In this document: positions 33,936 to 41,706 of the stretch, piece after piece
How positions within the stretch are numbered: the first letter of the stretch is position 1
How the letters are laid out: every line of letters begins with the position of its first letter
Source of the DNA: Nocardia mexicana NBRC 108244
Lineage (GTDB): Bacteria; Actinomycetota; Actinomycetes; Mycobacteriales; Mycobacteriaceae
Direction: 5' to 3'
DNA: 64,000 nt
NCBI RefSeq assembly: GCF_001613165.1
Contig: NZ_BDBV01000038.1
Location: forward strand, 1-64,000
Program-made: the position numbers and the translations under genes
The notes under the pieces: model-generated
What the model saw: the letters and a program-made list of their open reading frames with translations, nothing else
What the model was told of the DNA's origin: nothing
The model's database searches: none

Positions 33936-35726
33936 TCAGCCGGCGTACAGGGATTCGATGGTATCGGCATAGGCCGCGGCGATCGGTTTGCGCCGCAGCT
34001 TGCCGGTGGCGGTGAGGCAGTCGGTGCCCGGCTGCCAGACCTCGGGGAGCAGCGCGAACTTCTTCACCTGCTCCACTCGTGAGAGCTTCGCATTGGCGGC
34101 CGCGATGCCCCCCTCGACCGCGGCGCGTACCCGCGGATCCCGCGCGAGGGCGGCGATGCTGTGATCGGGTAGCCCGTGCCGCTGTGCGAACGCGGTCGCG
34201 AGATCGGGATCCAGGCAGATCAGCGCGGTGTTGAACGGGCGGTTGTCGCCGATCACGGCCACGATGCCCGCGAGCGGGGTGCTCTCGGTGACCGTGTTCT
34301 CGATATTGGTCGGCGACATGTTCTTGCCCGCCGCGTTGATGATCAGTTCCTTCTTGCGGTCGACGATCTTCAGATAGCCCTCGGCATCGAGTTCGCCGAT
34401 ATCGCCGGTGTGCAGCCAGCCGTCGGAATCGACTGTCTCCGAGGTCTTCTCGGGATCACCGCGGTAACCGCGCATCACCATCGCGCCGCGGATGAGCACC
34501 TCGCCGTCGGGGGCGATGGAGATCTCGGCACCCGGCAGGGGAGTGCCGACGGTGCCGATCTTGACGCGCTCGGGACGCGTCACGGTGGCTCCGGCGGTGC
34601 ATTCGGTCATGCCGTACCCCTCGCACAACGGCAGGCCGATCCCCAGGAAGAACTCGTGGGTGTCGCGGGGAATCGGTGCGGCCCCCGTCACCGCGATCCG
34701 CACCCGGTCCATGCCGAGCTTGGCCCGGATGGTGGACAGCACCAGGCGGTCGGCGAGCCGGAACTGCGCGGTGGCGAGCGGTCCCGGGGTCCGGCCGTCG
34801 GAGATCGCGCGCGCCCGGGCGCGGCCGGCGCCGATCGCCCAGGCGGCCAGCGCGCGGCGCACCGGATTCTCGGTGGCCAGCCGATCCTCCAGCGCCGCTT
34901 TGACTTTCACCCAGATGCGCGGCACGCCGAGAAAGACCGTCGGGTGCACCTCCGTCAGCGCCTCGGCGACCTGCTTCAGATCGGGCACCGTGGTGATCTG
35001 ACCACCCTCGAGGAGGTTGAGGTAGTGCGCGAACCACCGGTTCGCGGCATGCGCGTCGGGGAGGTAGGACACCACCCGGTCGTCGATGCTGCCGCCGCCG
35101 AATTCGTCGACGATGCGGGCGTTTTCGATGAAGTTGGTGTGGGTGAGCTCCACGCCCTTGGGGCGGCCGGTGGTGCCGGAGGTGTACACGATGGTCAGGA
35201 GGTCTTCGGGATCGACTGCGCGCCAGGCGGAATCGAAGTCGAAATCGGGTGTCTCGGCGGACTCGAGGTCGGCGAGCGAGAAAGTGCCGGACGGGGCGCC
35301 GTCCACGCAGACCACATGTTCGACTCGGTGGCCCTGTTCGGCGGCCCGCGCCACCGCGTCGAGGATCTGCGGGACGAACTGCTGTTCGCAGATCACCACG
35401 GTATTGCCCGCGTTGCCGAACTGGTAGGCGAGCAGCTCCGCCGGATTGGTGTTGTAGACCGAGAAAGGCGTTGCGCCCGTGTGTAATACGGCGGTGTCGC
35501 AGAGGTGGAACTCGGGGCGGTTGGTGAGCATCAAGGCCACGGTGCCGCCCTGCCCGACGCCCAGGCCGGCGAGCCCGGTGGCGAGGGCGCGGACGCGGGA
35601 ACCGTACTCGCGCCACGTGATTCGCGTGTCGTCACCGAGGGTCCGCAGCGCGACGGCGTCGGGATGGCGGGCGACATTGTTCTGGAATGCCTCGCACAGG
35701 GTGCGGGGCCGGGCTGCTGAACTCAC
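33936..35726 (-). CDS. Long-chain fatty acid-CoA/AMP ligase (FadD15-like)
   Basis: A 596-aa adenylate-forming enzyme that activates a carboxylic acid with ATP, usually to the CoA thioester. The AMP-binding P-loop YTSGTTGRPKG (about residue 178), GYGMTEC (A5), GWLHTGDIG (A7), IVDRKKELIINAAGKNMSP (A8) and the C-terminal TGKLRRK catalytic Lys are all intact. The absence of the insertion typical of FAALs favours the CoA-ligase type. GTG 35726 is preceded by AGAGGTAGG. It heads the fadD-pucR operon. Confidence 0.93.
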   Translation of the reverse strand: MSSAARPRTLCEAFQNNVARHPDAVALRTLGDDTRITWREYGSRVRALATGLAGLGVGQGGTVALMLTNRPEFHLCDTAVLHTGATPFSVYNTNPAELLAYQFGNAGNTVVICEQQFVPQILDAVARAAEQGHRVEHVVCVDGAPSGTFSLADLESAETPDFDFDSAWRAVDPEDLLTIVYTSGTTGRPKGVELTHTNFIENARIVDEFGGGSIDDRVVSYLPDAHAANRWFAHYLNLLEGGQITTVPDLKQVAEALTEVHPTVFLGVPRIWVKVKAALEDRLATENPVRRALAAWAIGAGRARARAISDGRTPGPLATAQFRLADRLVLSTIRAKLGMDRVRIAVTGAAPIPRDTHEFFLGIGLPLCEGYGMTECTAGATVTRPERVKIGTVGTPLPGAEISIAPDGEVLIRGAMVMRGYRGDPEKTSETVDSDGWLHTGDIGELDAEGYLKIVDRKKELIINAAGKNMSPTNIENTVTESTPLAGIVAVIGDNRPFNTALICLDPDLATAFAQRHGLPDHSIAALARDPRVRAAVEGGIAAANAKLSRVEQVKKFALLPEVWQPGTDCLTATGKLRRKPIAAAYADTIESLYAG

Positions 35727-35784
35727 AACCTACCTCTGGCTCACGGGTGGTCCGCGGTCACGGTGGTGGCCGCGGTGTGGTGTC

Positions 35785-35852
35785 CAGCACACCGCAGTGC
35801 GGCGGTCGTCGGTACCGGCAATAACGCAGAGCGAGCCCGGCTGGTTTGTGCA
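35785..35852 (-). promoter_or_regulatory. Conserved three-box regulatory element, copy B (upstream of fadD-pucR)
   Basis: Boxes: CAGCACACCGCA (35785-35796), TCGGTACCGGCAATA (35809-35823) and GGTTTGTGCA (35843-35852). Box starts are 24 and 34 bp apart, against 24 and 35 in copy A. It begins 59 bp upstream of the fadD GTG, equivalent to copy A. Confidence 0.75.
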
Positions 35853-36306
35853 CCGTGCACTACCGACGAGCGGCGGCCGGTCGCGTGAGCAGTGATGACG
35901 CGGTTCAACAAGGGCTCCGATCTGGCGAAACGGCGGAACTGGTCAGTAATGTTATCGGATTGTCGTCCGTTCGTCCGGAATTGCCGCAGATTGGAACCCT
36001 ACTGTCCCGGACAGCTCGGGGTCGAGTGCTGTGTGCCCGGCGCTCCAGTCGAGTCGGGGTGTCCCTTGCCGTGCTTGCCGCACATTCCGCAGCTCGAGGC
36101 GGGTAGGTGCGCCGCGACCGTTCCGCCCGATCGCGGTGATCTTGAATGATCTTGGTACACAATGCGATTCGTACTCCGTAGACGATCGAGAAGTCGTATG
36201 GTGGACCACGACGAGGAGACTGCCGGACCCCGACCGGGGCGCAGCCGACCGGGACCAGGCCGCCTCGCGGAAAGTGCGCGTACCGCGAGTTCACGAGGAG
36301 TTACCG
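35853..36306. other. Intergenic region upstream of glnA
   Basis: About 450 bp between the fadD promoter and glnA. It holds a CTGTCC-C-GGACAG palindrome (36002-36014) and a direct repeat GATCTTG-N3-GATCTTG (36138-36154) about 155 bp upstream of glnA that could be part of its promoter. Short open frames here have no ribosome-binding site or family resemblance, so none is called. Confidence 0.55.
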
Positions 36307-37743
36307 GTGATCAGCCCCACCACCGACGGAGTATCCGACTACATCCACGCCGAGAACGTCGAATACGTCGACGTGCGTTTCTGCGATGTGCCCGGCGTGC
36401 AGCAGCATTTCTCCATCCCCGCCAAGATGTTCGGCGCCGATCTTGTCGACAACGGCATCGCGTTCGACGGCTCGTCGGTGCGCGGCTTCCAGCAGATTCA
36501 CGAATCGGACATGCTGCTGCTGCCGGACCTGCGGACGTGCCGGTTGGATCCGTTCCGGGCGGCCAAGACGCTGAACGTGAACTGTTTCGTGCACGACCCG
36601 CACACCCGCGAGGCCTACAGCCGCGATCCGCGCAATGTCGCGCGGAAGGCCGAGGAGTATCTGCGCAGCACGGGCCTCGCCGATACGGCCTATTTCGGAC
36701 CGGAGGCGGAGTTCTACATCTTCGACGCGGTGCGCTACAAGACGACGATGAACGGCGCCTTCTACGAGGTGGATTCGAAGTCGGCGGACTGGAATACCGG
36801 CGAGAAATACAATCCGGACGGCACGGTGAACCGGGGCTACAAGATCCGGGCGAAGGGCGGCTACTTCCCGGTGGCTCCCTACGATCACGACGTCGATCTG
36901 CGCGATGTGATGTGCACGAACCTGCAGCGTGCGGGCCTGGAACTGGAGAAGGGGCACCACGAGGTCGGCACCGCGGGGCAGGCCGAGATCAACTACCGGT
37001 TCAATACGCTGCTGGCCGCCGCGGACGATCTGCAGCTGTACAAGTACATCGTGAAGAACACCGCCTGGGAGCACGACAAGACGGTGACCTTCATGCCGAA
37101 ACCACTGTTCGGGGACAATGGTTCGGGCATGCATGTGCACCAGTCGCTGTGGAAGGACGGGTCGCCGCTGTTCTACGACGAGGCGGGCTATGCCGGATTG
37201 TCGGATCTCGCCCGGCACTACATCGGCGGGCTGCTGCATCACGCACCGTCGCTGCTGGCGTTCACGAATCCGACCGTGAATTCCTACAAGCGCCTGGTGC
37301 CGGGTTTCGAGGCGCCGGTGAATCTCGTGTACAGCCAGCGCAATCGCTCTGCGGCGGTGCGCATTCCGGTGACGGGAACGAGCGCCCCGGCCAAGCGCCT
37401 GGAATTCCGCTGCCCCGATTCGTCCGGCAACCCGTACCTGTCCTTCGCGGCGATGATGATGGCGGGCCTGGACGGCATCACGAACAAGATCGAGCCCGCC
37501 ATCCCGATCGACAAAGACCTCTACGAACTCACCCCGGAGGAATCCGCCGAGGTAATCCAGACACCTCCCAGCCTGGACGCGGTAATCGACCGCCTCGAGG
37601 CCGACCACGACTACCTCACCCAGGGCAGCGTCTTCACCGACGACCTCATCGAAACCTGGATCCGCCTCAAGCGAGAGGCCGAAATCGGCGAAATCAACGT
37701 CCGCCCCCACCCCTTCGAATTCGACCTCTACTTCGACGTGTAG
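36307..37743 (+). CDS. glnA: Glutamine synthetase, type I (GlnA1-like)
   Basis: 478 aa, exactly the usual GSI length, joining ammonia to glutamate with ATP. GTG 36307 follows GAGGAG with 8-nt spacing. Seen are ENVEYVDVRFCDVPG, FDGSSVRGFQ, GPEAEFYIFD, the NGSGMHVHQS His loop, YSQRNRSAAVRIP and the adenylylation site KDLYELTPEE with Tyr406, the position used in M. tuberculosis. It is probably regulated by GlnE. The usual glnA1 neighbours (glnA2, glnE, lipoate genes) are absent, so this may be an additional copy. Confidence 0.95.
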   Translation: MISPTTDGVSDYIHAENVEYVDVRFCDVPGVQQHFSIPAKMFGADLVDNGIAFDGSSVRGFQQIHESDMLLLPDLRTCRLDPFRAAKTLNVNCFVHDPHTREAYSRDPRNVARKAEEYLRSTGLADTAYFGPEAEFYIFDAVRYKTTMNGAFYEVDSKSADWNTGEKYNPDGTVNRGYKIRAKGGYFPVAPYDHDVDLRDVMCTNLQRAGLELEKGHHEVGTAGQAEINYRFNTLLAAADDLQLYKYIVKNTAWEHDKTVTFMPKPLFGDNGSGMHVHQSLWKDGSPLFYDEAGYAGLSDLARHYIGGLLHHAPSLLAFTNPTVNSYKRLVPGFEAPVNLVYSQRNRSAAVRIPVTGTSAPAKRLEFRCPDSSGNPYLSFAAMMMAGLDGITNKIEPAIPIDKDLYELTPEESAEVIQTPPSLDAVIDRLEADHDYLTQGSVFTDDLIETWIRLKREAEIGEINVRPHPFEFDLYFDV

Positions 37744-37746
37744 ATT

Positions 37747-38085
37747 TCACACACCGTTCAACTCCGGCAGCTCACCGTTGCCCCACCGGGCATAGGTGGC
37801 CTCCGGCGACACGGTGATCACGTCTGCGATGGCGACGAGGTCCGCCGGAATTCGGCCGTCGAAATGGGCGGCGCTGGGTACGAATACGGCGTCGACTTCC
37901 AATCGGGTTGCGACGATGCCCAGCCGGTACACCGGGTGCACAGTGTGCGTGTCGAAGGTGATGGTCTTCCGCAGGTTGTAGCCCAAACGCTGTGCCAGGG
38001 AACGCATCTGGATCTCATCCCATCGCTGGTGAATCCCGGAGATGTCCTTGCGCAGATAGCCGATAGCGTCCGGCGCGGCATTCAT
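37747..38085 (-). CDS. Small recombinase-like protein without catalytic Ser, function unknown
   Basis: 112 aa from ATG 38085 with AAGGAG upstream. The start IGYLRKDISGIHQRWDEIQ looks like the first strand and helix of a serine-recombinase N-terminal domain, but the catalytic YxRVS serine position is not conserved and there is no DNA-binding domain. The C-terminus ends ITVSPEATYARW. It is divergent from the XRE-TPR regulator, with which it may form a pair. The resemblance is weak and from memory. Confidence 0.6.
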   Translation of the reverse strand: MNAAPDAIGYLRKDISGIHQRWDEIQMRSLAQRLGYNLRKTITFDTHTVHPVYRLGIVATRLEVDAVFVPSAAHFDGRIPADLVAIADVITVSPEATYARWGNGELPELNGV

Positions 38086-38261
38086 GTCGTGCGCTCCTTC
38101 TGTCGGATCAATGGTGGTGAGCACCCGCTGCCGGGAACGCCGGGCTGCGGGATCGACCTGGCGGCGGGGCCGTTTCGAGCATTGCCCGAATCGGGTGGGA
38201 GTCGACGAGAATTCGCGTCCACAAGCGTCTACAGCTGCGGTAATGCGCATAGGCTGGACTG

Positions 38262-39488
38262 GTGGAACCCGATCCGGTCACCGGTGCCCGCCTGCGTGCC
38301 GCGCGCGAGGCGGCGGGGCTGAGCCTGTCGGCATTGTCGGCGCGAACCTATCTGAGCAAGCCGCTGCTGGGGATGTTGGAGACCGGGCAGCGCCGGATAC
38401 GGCCCGAACACATTGCCGCTTACGTGTCGGCGCTCGGTCCGGGCTCGCTGGTGTTCACCGAGGCGGCGGACGGTGAGCAGGCGGCCGCGGAATGGCTTCG
38501 GCGCGTTGCCGTCTCCGATGTCGGTGGCGACACCCTCGACCGGTTGGAGATGGCGGTAGACGAACTGGCGGCGGGCTATCCGACGATCCCGCCGGACGAT
38601 CTTCTGGTGCAGATTCGCGCGCATCTCGGCTATGCCGCGCGCTTGCTGGACGGCAAGAAGACCCTGACCCAGCATCGCCGGCTGTTGGTAGCGGTCGGAT
38701 GGCTGTCACTGCTGGCGAGTACGTGTCATATCGACTTGGGCGAGCTACCGGCGGCGGCCGCGCGCGGGCACTTGGCGTGGGATCTCGCCGCCGAAGCGGA
38801 GCACCCCGAGATATCCGCGTGGTGCCTGGAGACGAGGGCGTGGCAGCAACTCACGGACGGCAGGTTCGTGGCGGCGGCGGAGCTGTCGCGCGCCGCTCAG
38901 GCCATCGCGCCGGAGGGCAGTTCGGCGTTCATTCAGGCGACGGCGCAGGAGGGCCGTGCATCGGCGCGACTCGGTGACAGCGAGGGCACCTACGGTGCGC
39001 TGCGCCGGGTCGCCAGACTGGTATCCGGATGGCCGATGCCGGACCGGCCCGAGCACCACTTTCACTACGACCCAGCCAAATCCGACGCCTACGTGGCCAC
39101 CACCCTGGCCTGGCTCGGCGACCCGGCCGCCGAGTCCTACGCCCGGCACGTCCTCGCCGATCTGGCCGCGGCACCATCGGCCCGCCCACGCCGGATCGCC
39201 TCGGCGAACCTGGATTTGGGCCTGGCACTGGCCGCCGCCGACAAACCGGACGAGGCAGCAGACGTCGCCCTCGCGGCCGTCACGTCCGGCCGCCTGGTGC
39301 CGTCGAACTACTGGCGCATGTCCGAGGTGGTCACCCATATAGCGTCCCGCGACCAGGCCGACGCCGCCACCGTGCGCGAAGCGTTCCACGACACATACTT
39401 GAACCAGGGCAGTGTCGGTCGTGTGCAGCGATCACGGATCCGGCCGCTCACCATCGCCCGGCCGGTTCGGGGTGGCTTACAGCCCTAG
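38262..39488 (+). CDS. XRE-family regulator with TPR-like C-terminal region
   Basis: 408 aa. The N-terminal HTH (about 8-60) has LRAAREAAGLSLSALSARTYLSKPLLGMLE; the remaining 340 aa are Ala-rich helical repeats like those of actinobacterial BldD-neighbour regulators that sense small molecules or peptides. The message looks leaderless: TAGGCT at 38250-38255 serves as -10, seven bases before GTG 38262. Its partner is probably the divergent gene at 37747-38085. Confidence 0.85.
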   Translation: MEPDPVTGARLRAAREAAGLSLSALSARTYLSKPLLGMLETGQRRIRPEHIAAYVSALGPGSLVFTEAADGEQAAAEWLRRVAVSDVGGDTLDRLEMAVDELAAGYPTIPPDDLLVQIRAHLGYAARLLDGKKTLTQHRRLLVAVGWLSLLASTCHIDLGELPAAAARGHLAWDLAAEAEHPEISAWCLETRAWQQLTDGRFVAAAELSRAAQAIAPEGSSAFIQATAQEGRASARLGDSEGTYGALRRVARLVSGWPMPDRPEHHFHYDPAKSDAYVATTLAWLGDPAAESYARHVLADLAAAPSARPRRIASANLDLGLALAAADKPDEAADVALAAVTSGRLVPSNYWRMSEVVTHIASRDQADAATVREAFHDTYLNQGSVGRVQRSRIRPLTIARPVRGGLQP

Positions 39489-40178
39489 CCCGTCGTTGTC
39501 GGCCAAGGCCGTGGAGATGGCGAGGACGTCTCGATCGACCGCGGTTCGGACGGCGGTGAATTCTGCGATATGGCGGGCAATCTCGGTGTCGGCGAGGACG
39601 ATTCGGGCCCAGTCGGCGAGTTCCTGTTCGGGGCTACCGTGGTCGTTCAGGATCCGTGCGTGGGAGATCGGTATTCCGAACAGGACCGCCCGGACCGCCT
39701 GCACGGCTTCGCGGTGGCGTTCGTTCAACCGGGTGATCGGGATGTGCGGCGGGCGCAGCCTGCGGACGGCGCCGACCACCTGCTCGTCGACGACCGCGGT
39801 GATGTGCGCGATGCGGTTCAGGTTGCGTTCCAGGCGCACCAGTGCCGCCAACGTGGGATCAGCCAGGTCGCGCGCCCATTCCTGGATCGGCTGCCCCTCC
39901 AGCAGCAGCAGGATCCGGCGAATTCGCTCCTCGTCGATCCAGCGTCCGACTTCGGGTTGCATCCGCCCGTCGAACAGCGGGCGCAGTGGCGCCTGCAGGC
40001 GGTCCCAGGCCCGCCGGGTGTCGCGCCGGCGCTGGCCGAGATCGCGGCGGTGCTGCGCATAGGCGAGTACGACGCCGATGACCAGGCCGGTGCAGGCGCC
40101 GACTAGGAGATCGGGTACGGCCTGTGACCAATCGGGCGGAAAGGGGCCCGCTGCCGAGGCCCAGTCGGATTCACCCAT
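39477..40178 (-). CDS. Membrane-anchored protein of unknown function
   Basis: 233 aa from ATG 40178, which overlaps the stop of the glycosyltransferase gene by 8 bases. One N-terminal membrane helix (VPDLLVGACTGLVIGVVLAY) is followed by a long Arg-rich, probably helical cytoplasmic domain. No family was recognised. Coupling with the GT2 gene suggests a joint role at the membrane. Its end overlaps the convergent XRE gene by 12 bases. Confidence 0.7.
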   Translation of the reverse strand: MGESDWASAAGPFPPDWSQAVPDLLVGACTGLVIGVVLAYAQHRRDLGQRRRDTRRAWDRLQAPLRPLFDGRMQPEVGRWIDEERIRRILLLLEGQPIQEWARDLADPTLAALVRLERNLNRIAHITAVVDEQVVGAVRRLRPPHIPITRLNERHREAVQAVRAVLFGIPISHARILNDHGSPEQELADWARIVLADTEIARHIAEFTAVRTAVDRDVLAISTALADNDGLGL

Positions 40179-41166
40179 CGCACGCCACCTCCCCCAGACC
40201 CTCGCGCCGGTACTCTTCGTAGAGCATGCCGAGCGCGGCGCGCAGCCAGCCGATGCCCGCCATCGTATGGTACCGGGCGGACATCGGAATCCCCTGTCCG
40301 ACAACGAGACCGGACACCGACCGCAGCGTGCCGCGCTGAATCAGCAGCAATCCGACCAAGATCGCCCGCCCGCGCGAGTATCCGTCGAATCGCATGCGCA
40401 GCCGTGCGATGAGCTGGCCGTTGCGCAGTTCGCGCCGCAGCAGCCACCGCCGGGTCGAGCGCTGCAACGGCAGGCGGGTGGTCACGATCGCGTGCGGTAC
40501 CCATACGCTGCTGGCGCCCGACTCCTGGAGGCGCAGAAAGAATTCCAGATCGGAACCGCCACTGAGGGAGAAGGATTCGTCGAATCGGAGATCGGGACTG
40601 TCGGCGAACCAGGATGCCAGCACGATCGTATTGTTGGTCGCCACATACTTCACGGGAGCGCCGTCGTCGCGCACCAGGGTCTGGGAATACGAGGACTGCC
40701 GCACCTCGGCATCGGCCGTGTACGGCACCAGATAGCGCACCGGGCCGGTGGCGATATCCGCGCGGTGGCGTTGCAGGCCCGACACCAGCGCGTGCAACCA
40801 CCGGGAATCGGCCACCTCGTCGTCATCGATGAATGCAATGGCCCACGGCCGCAGGGCGAGTGCGACAGCCAGGGCCGTGTTGCGCGCTGCGGCAATGCCC
40901 GGTCTCGCCTCGACCGCGTAGTGAGCATCAGGGGCGAATCGCGATGTCACACCCTGCGCGGATCCGAGCGGATCGTTGTCGACGACGACCACCCGGATCG
41001 GTTGTTCGATGACCTGATCGGCCAGCGACCGCAGCAGCGCGGTCAAGCCCGCTGGTCGCCGATAGGTGGCGACGGCGACGACCACCAGCCGATCGTCCGC
41101 GACCGGTGCTGCAGCGGTGCCCACCTGTCCTCCCGGAACCCGTTGTGGATGAGACAATTTCATCAT
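40171..41166 (-). CDS. Family 2 glycosyltransferase
   Basis: About 331 aa. A GT-A fold with VVVAVATYRRPAGLTALLRSL, VVVVDNDP, ARPGIAAARNTAL and the metal-binding FIDDDEVAD. The C-terminal part has amphipathic and hydrophobic stretches (ILVGLLLIQRG), suggesting membrane association. The start is uncertain: adjacent ATGs at 41166 and 41163 lack a strong ribosome-binding site. It is divergent from the lumazine-synthase-like gene. Donor and acceptor sugars are unknown. Confidence 0.87.
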   Translation of the reverse strand: MMKLSHPQRVPGGQVGTAAAPVADDRLVVVAVATYRRPAGLTALLRSLADQVIEQPIRVVVVDNDPLGSAQGVTSRFAPDAHYAVEARPGIAAARNTALAVALALRPWAIAFIDDDEVADSRWLHALVSGLQRHRADIATGPVRYLVPYTADAEVRQSSYSQTLVRDDGAPVKYVATNNTIVLASWFADSPDLRFDESFSLSGGSDLEFFLRLQESGASSVWVPHAIVTTRLPLQRSTRRWLLRRELRNGQLIARLRMRFDGYSRGRAILVGLLLIQRGTLRSVSGLVVGQGIPMSARYHTMAGIGWLRAALGMLYEEYRREGLGEVACDG

Positions 41167-41205
41167 GCGGATTATCGAGCCGATGCCGGTACCGAAGGAG
41201 TTGCG

Positions 41206-41673
41206 GTGACTGTCACCCACGCCCGGCGTGTCGTCGTTGTCGCGAGCACCTGGCACGACGAGGCTGCGGGTGGTCTGATCCGGGGCGCCGAGGGCGCGCT
41301 GGGGCGGGCCGGTGTCGACTATTCACTGGTGCGGGTTTCGAGCACCTTTCACCTGCCCGTCGTGGTCAAGACCGCGGCGCGATCGGGTGCGGATGCCGTG
41401 GTCGCACTCGGCGTCATCGTTCGCGGGAACAGTCCGCGATTCGAATTCTTCTCGGAGGCAGTGACATCGGGTTTGATGGCGGTAGCCGTCGAGACCGGCA
41501 CGCCGGTCGGATTCGGCGTGCTCATCGTCGATGACGAGGCCCAGGCGCACGACCGGGCGGGGTTTGCGGATTCGCGGGAAAGTAAGGGCTGGGAGTCGGC
41601 CGAATCCGCACTGGACGCGCTGCGCGCATGCGACGAATTGCGCGCGGCGAGTGGAGGTTCGGATGTCGTATGA
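41206..41673 (+). CDS. Lumazine-synthase-like (RibH family) protein lacking the catalytic His
   Basis: 155 aa from GTG 41206 with AAGGAG 5 nt upstream. The whole RibH fold is recognisable: VVVVASTWH, GAEGALGRAGV, DAVVALGVIVRG, GLMAVAVETGTPVGFGVL, the HDRAG segment and SKGWESAESALDAL. The WH in the first loop resembles type II synthases. The loop that normally carries the catalytic His (RGxTTHY or IYRHEF) reads RGNSPRFEFF, and the usual AFE substrate-binding turn reads TFH. No riboflavin genes are adjacent. It could be a divergent synthase or a lumazine/flavin-binding protein. Confidence 0.8.
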   Translation: MTVTHARRVVVVASTWHDEAAGGLIRGAEGALGRAGVDYSLVRVSSTFHLPVVVKTAARSGADAVVALGVIVRGNSPRFEFFSEAVTSGLMAVAVETGTPVGFGVLIVDDEAQAHDRAGFADSRESKGWESAESALDALRACDELRAASGGSDVV

Positions 41674-41706
41674 GTGCCGGTCGCGTCGATTCCGCGAATA
41701 ACGCAC

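Noticed and set aside
32565..34082. Plus-strand frame opposite the PucR gene
   Set aside because: PucR on the minus strand has a clear HTH and ribosome-binding site; the opposite frame is a shadow and would also run over the shared regulatory element.
36138..36154. GlnR operator upstream of glnA
   Set aside because: GATCTTG direct repeats do not match the GlnR consensus as I know it; recorded only as a direct repeat.
35892..36294. Small ORFs on either strand upstream of glnA
   Set aside because: No ribosome-binding site, no family words, and overlap with probable promoter DNA.
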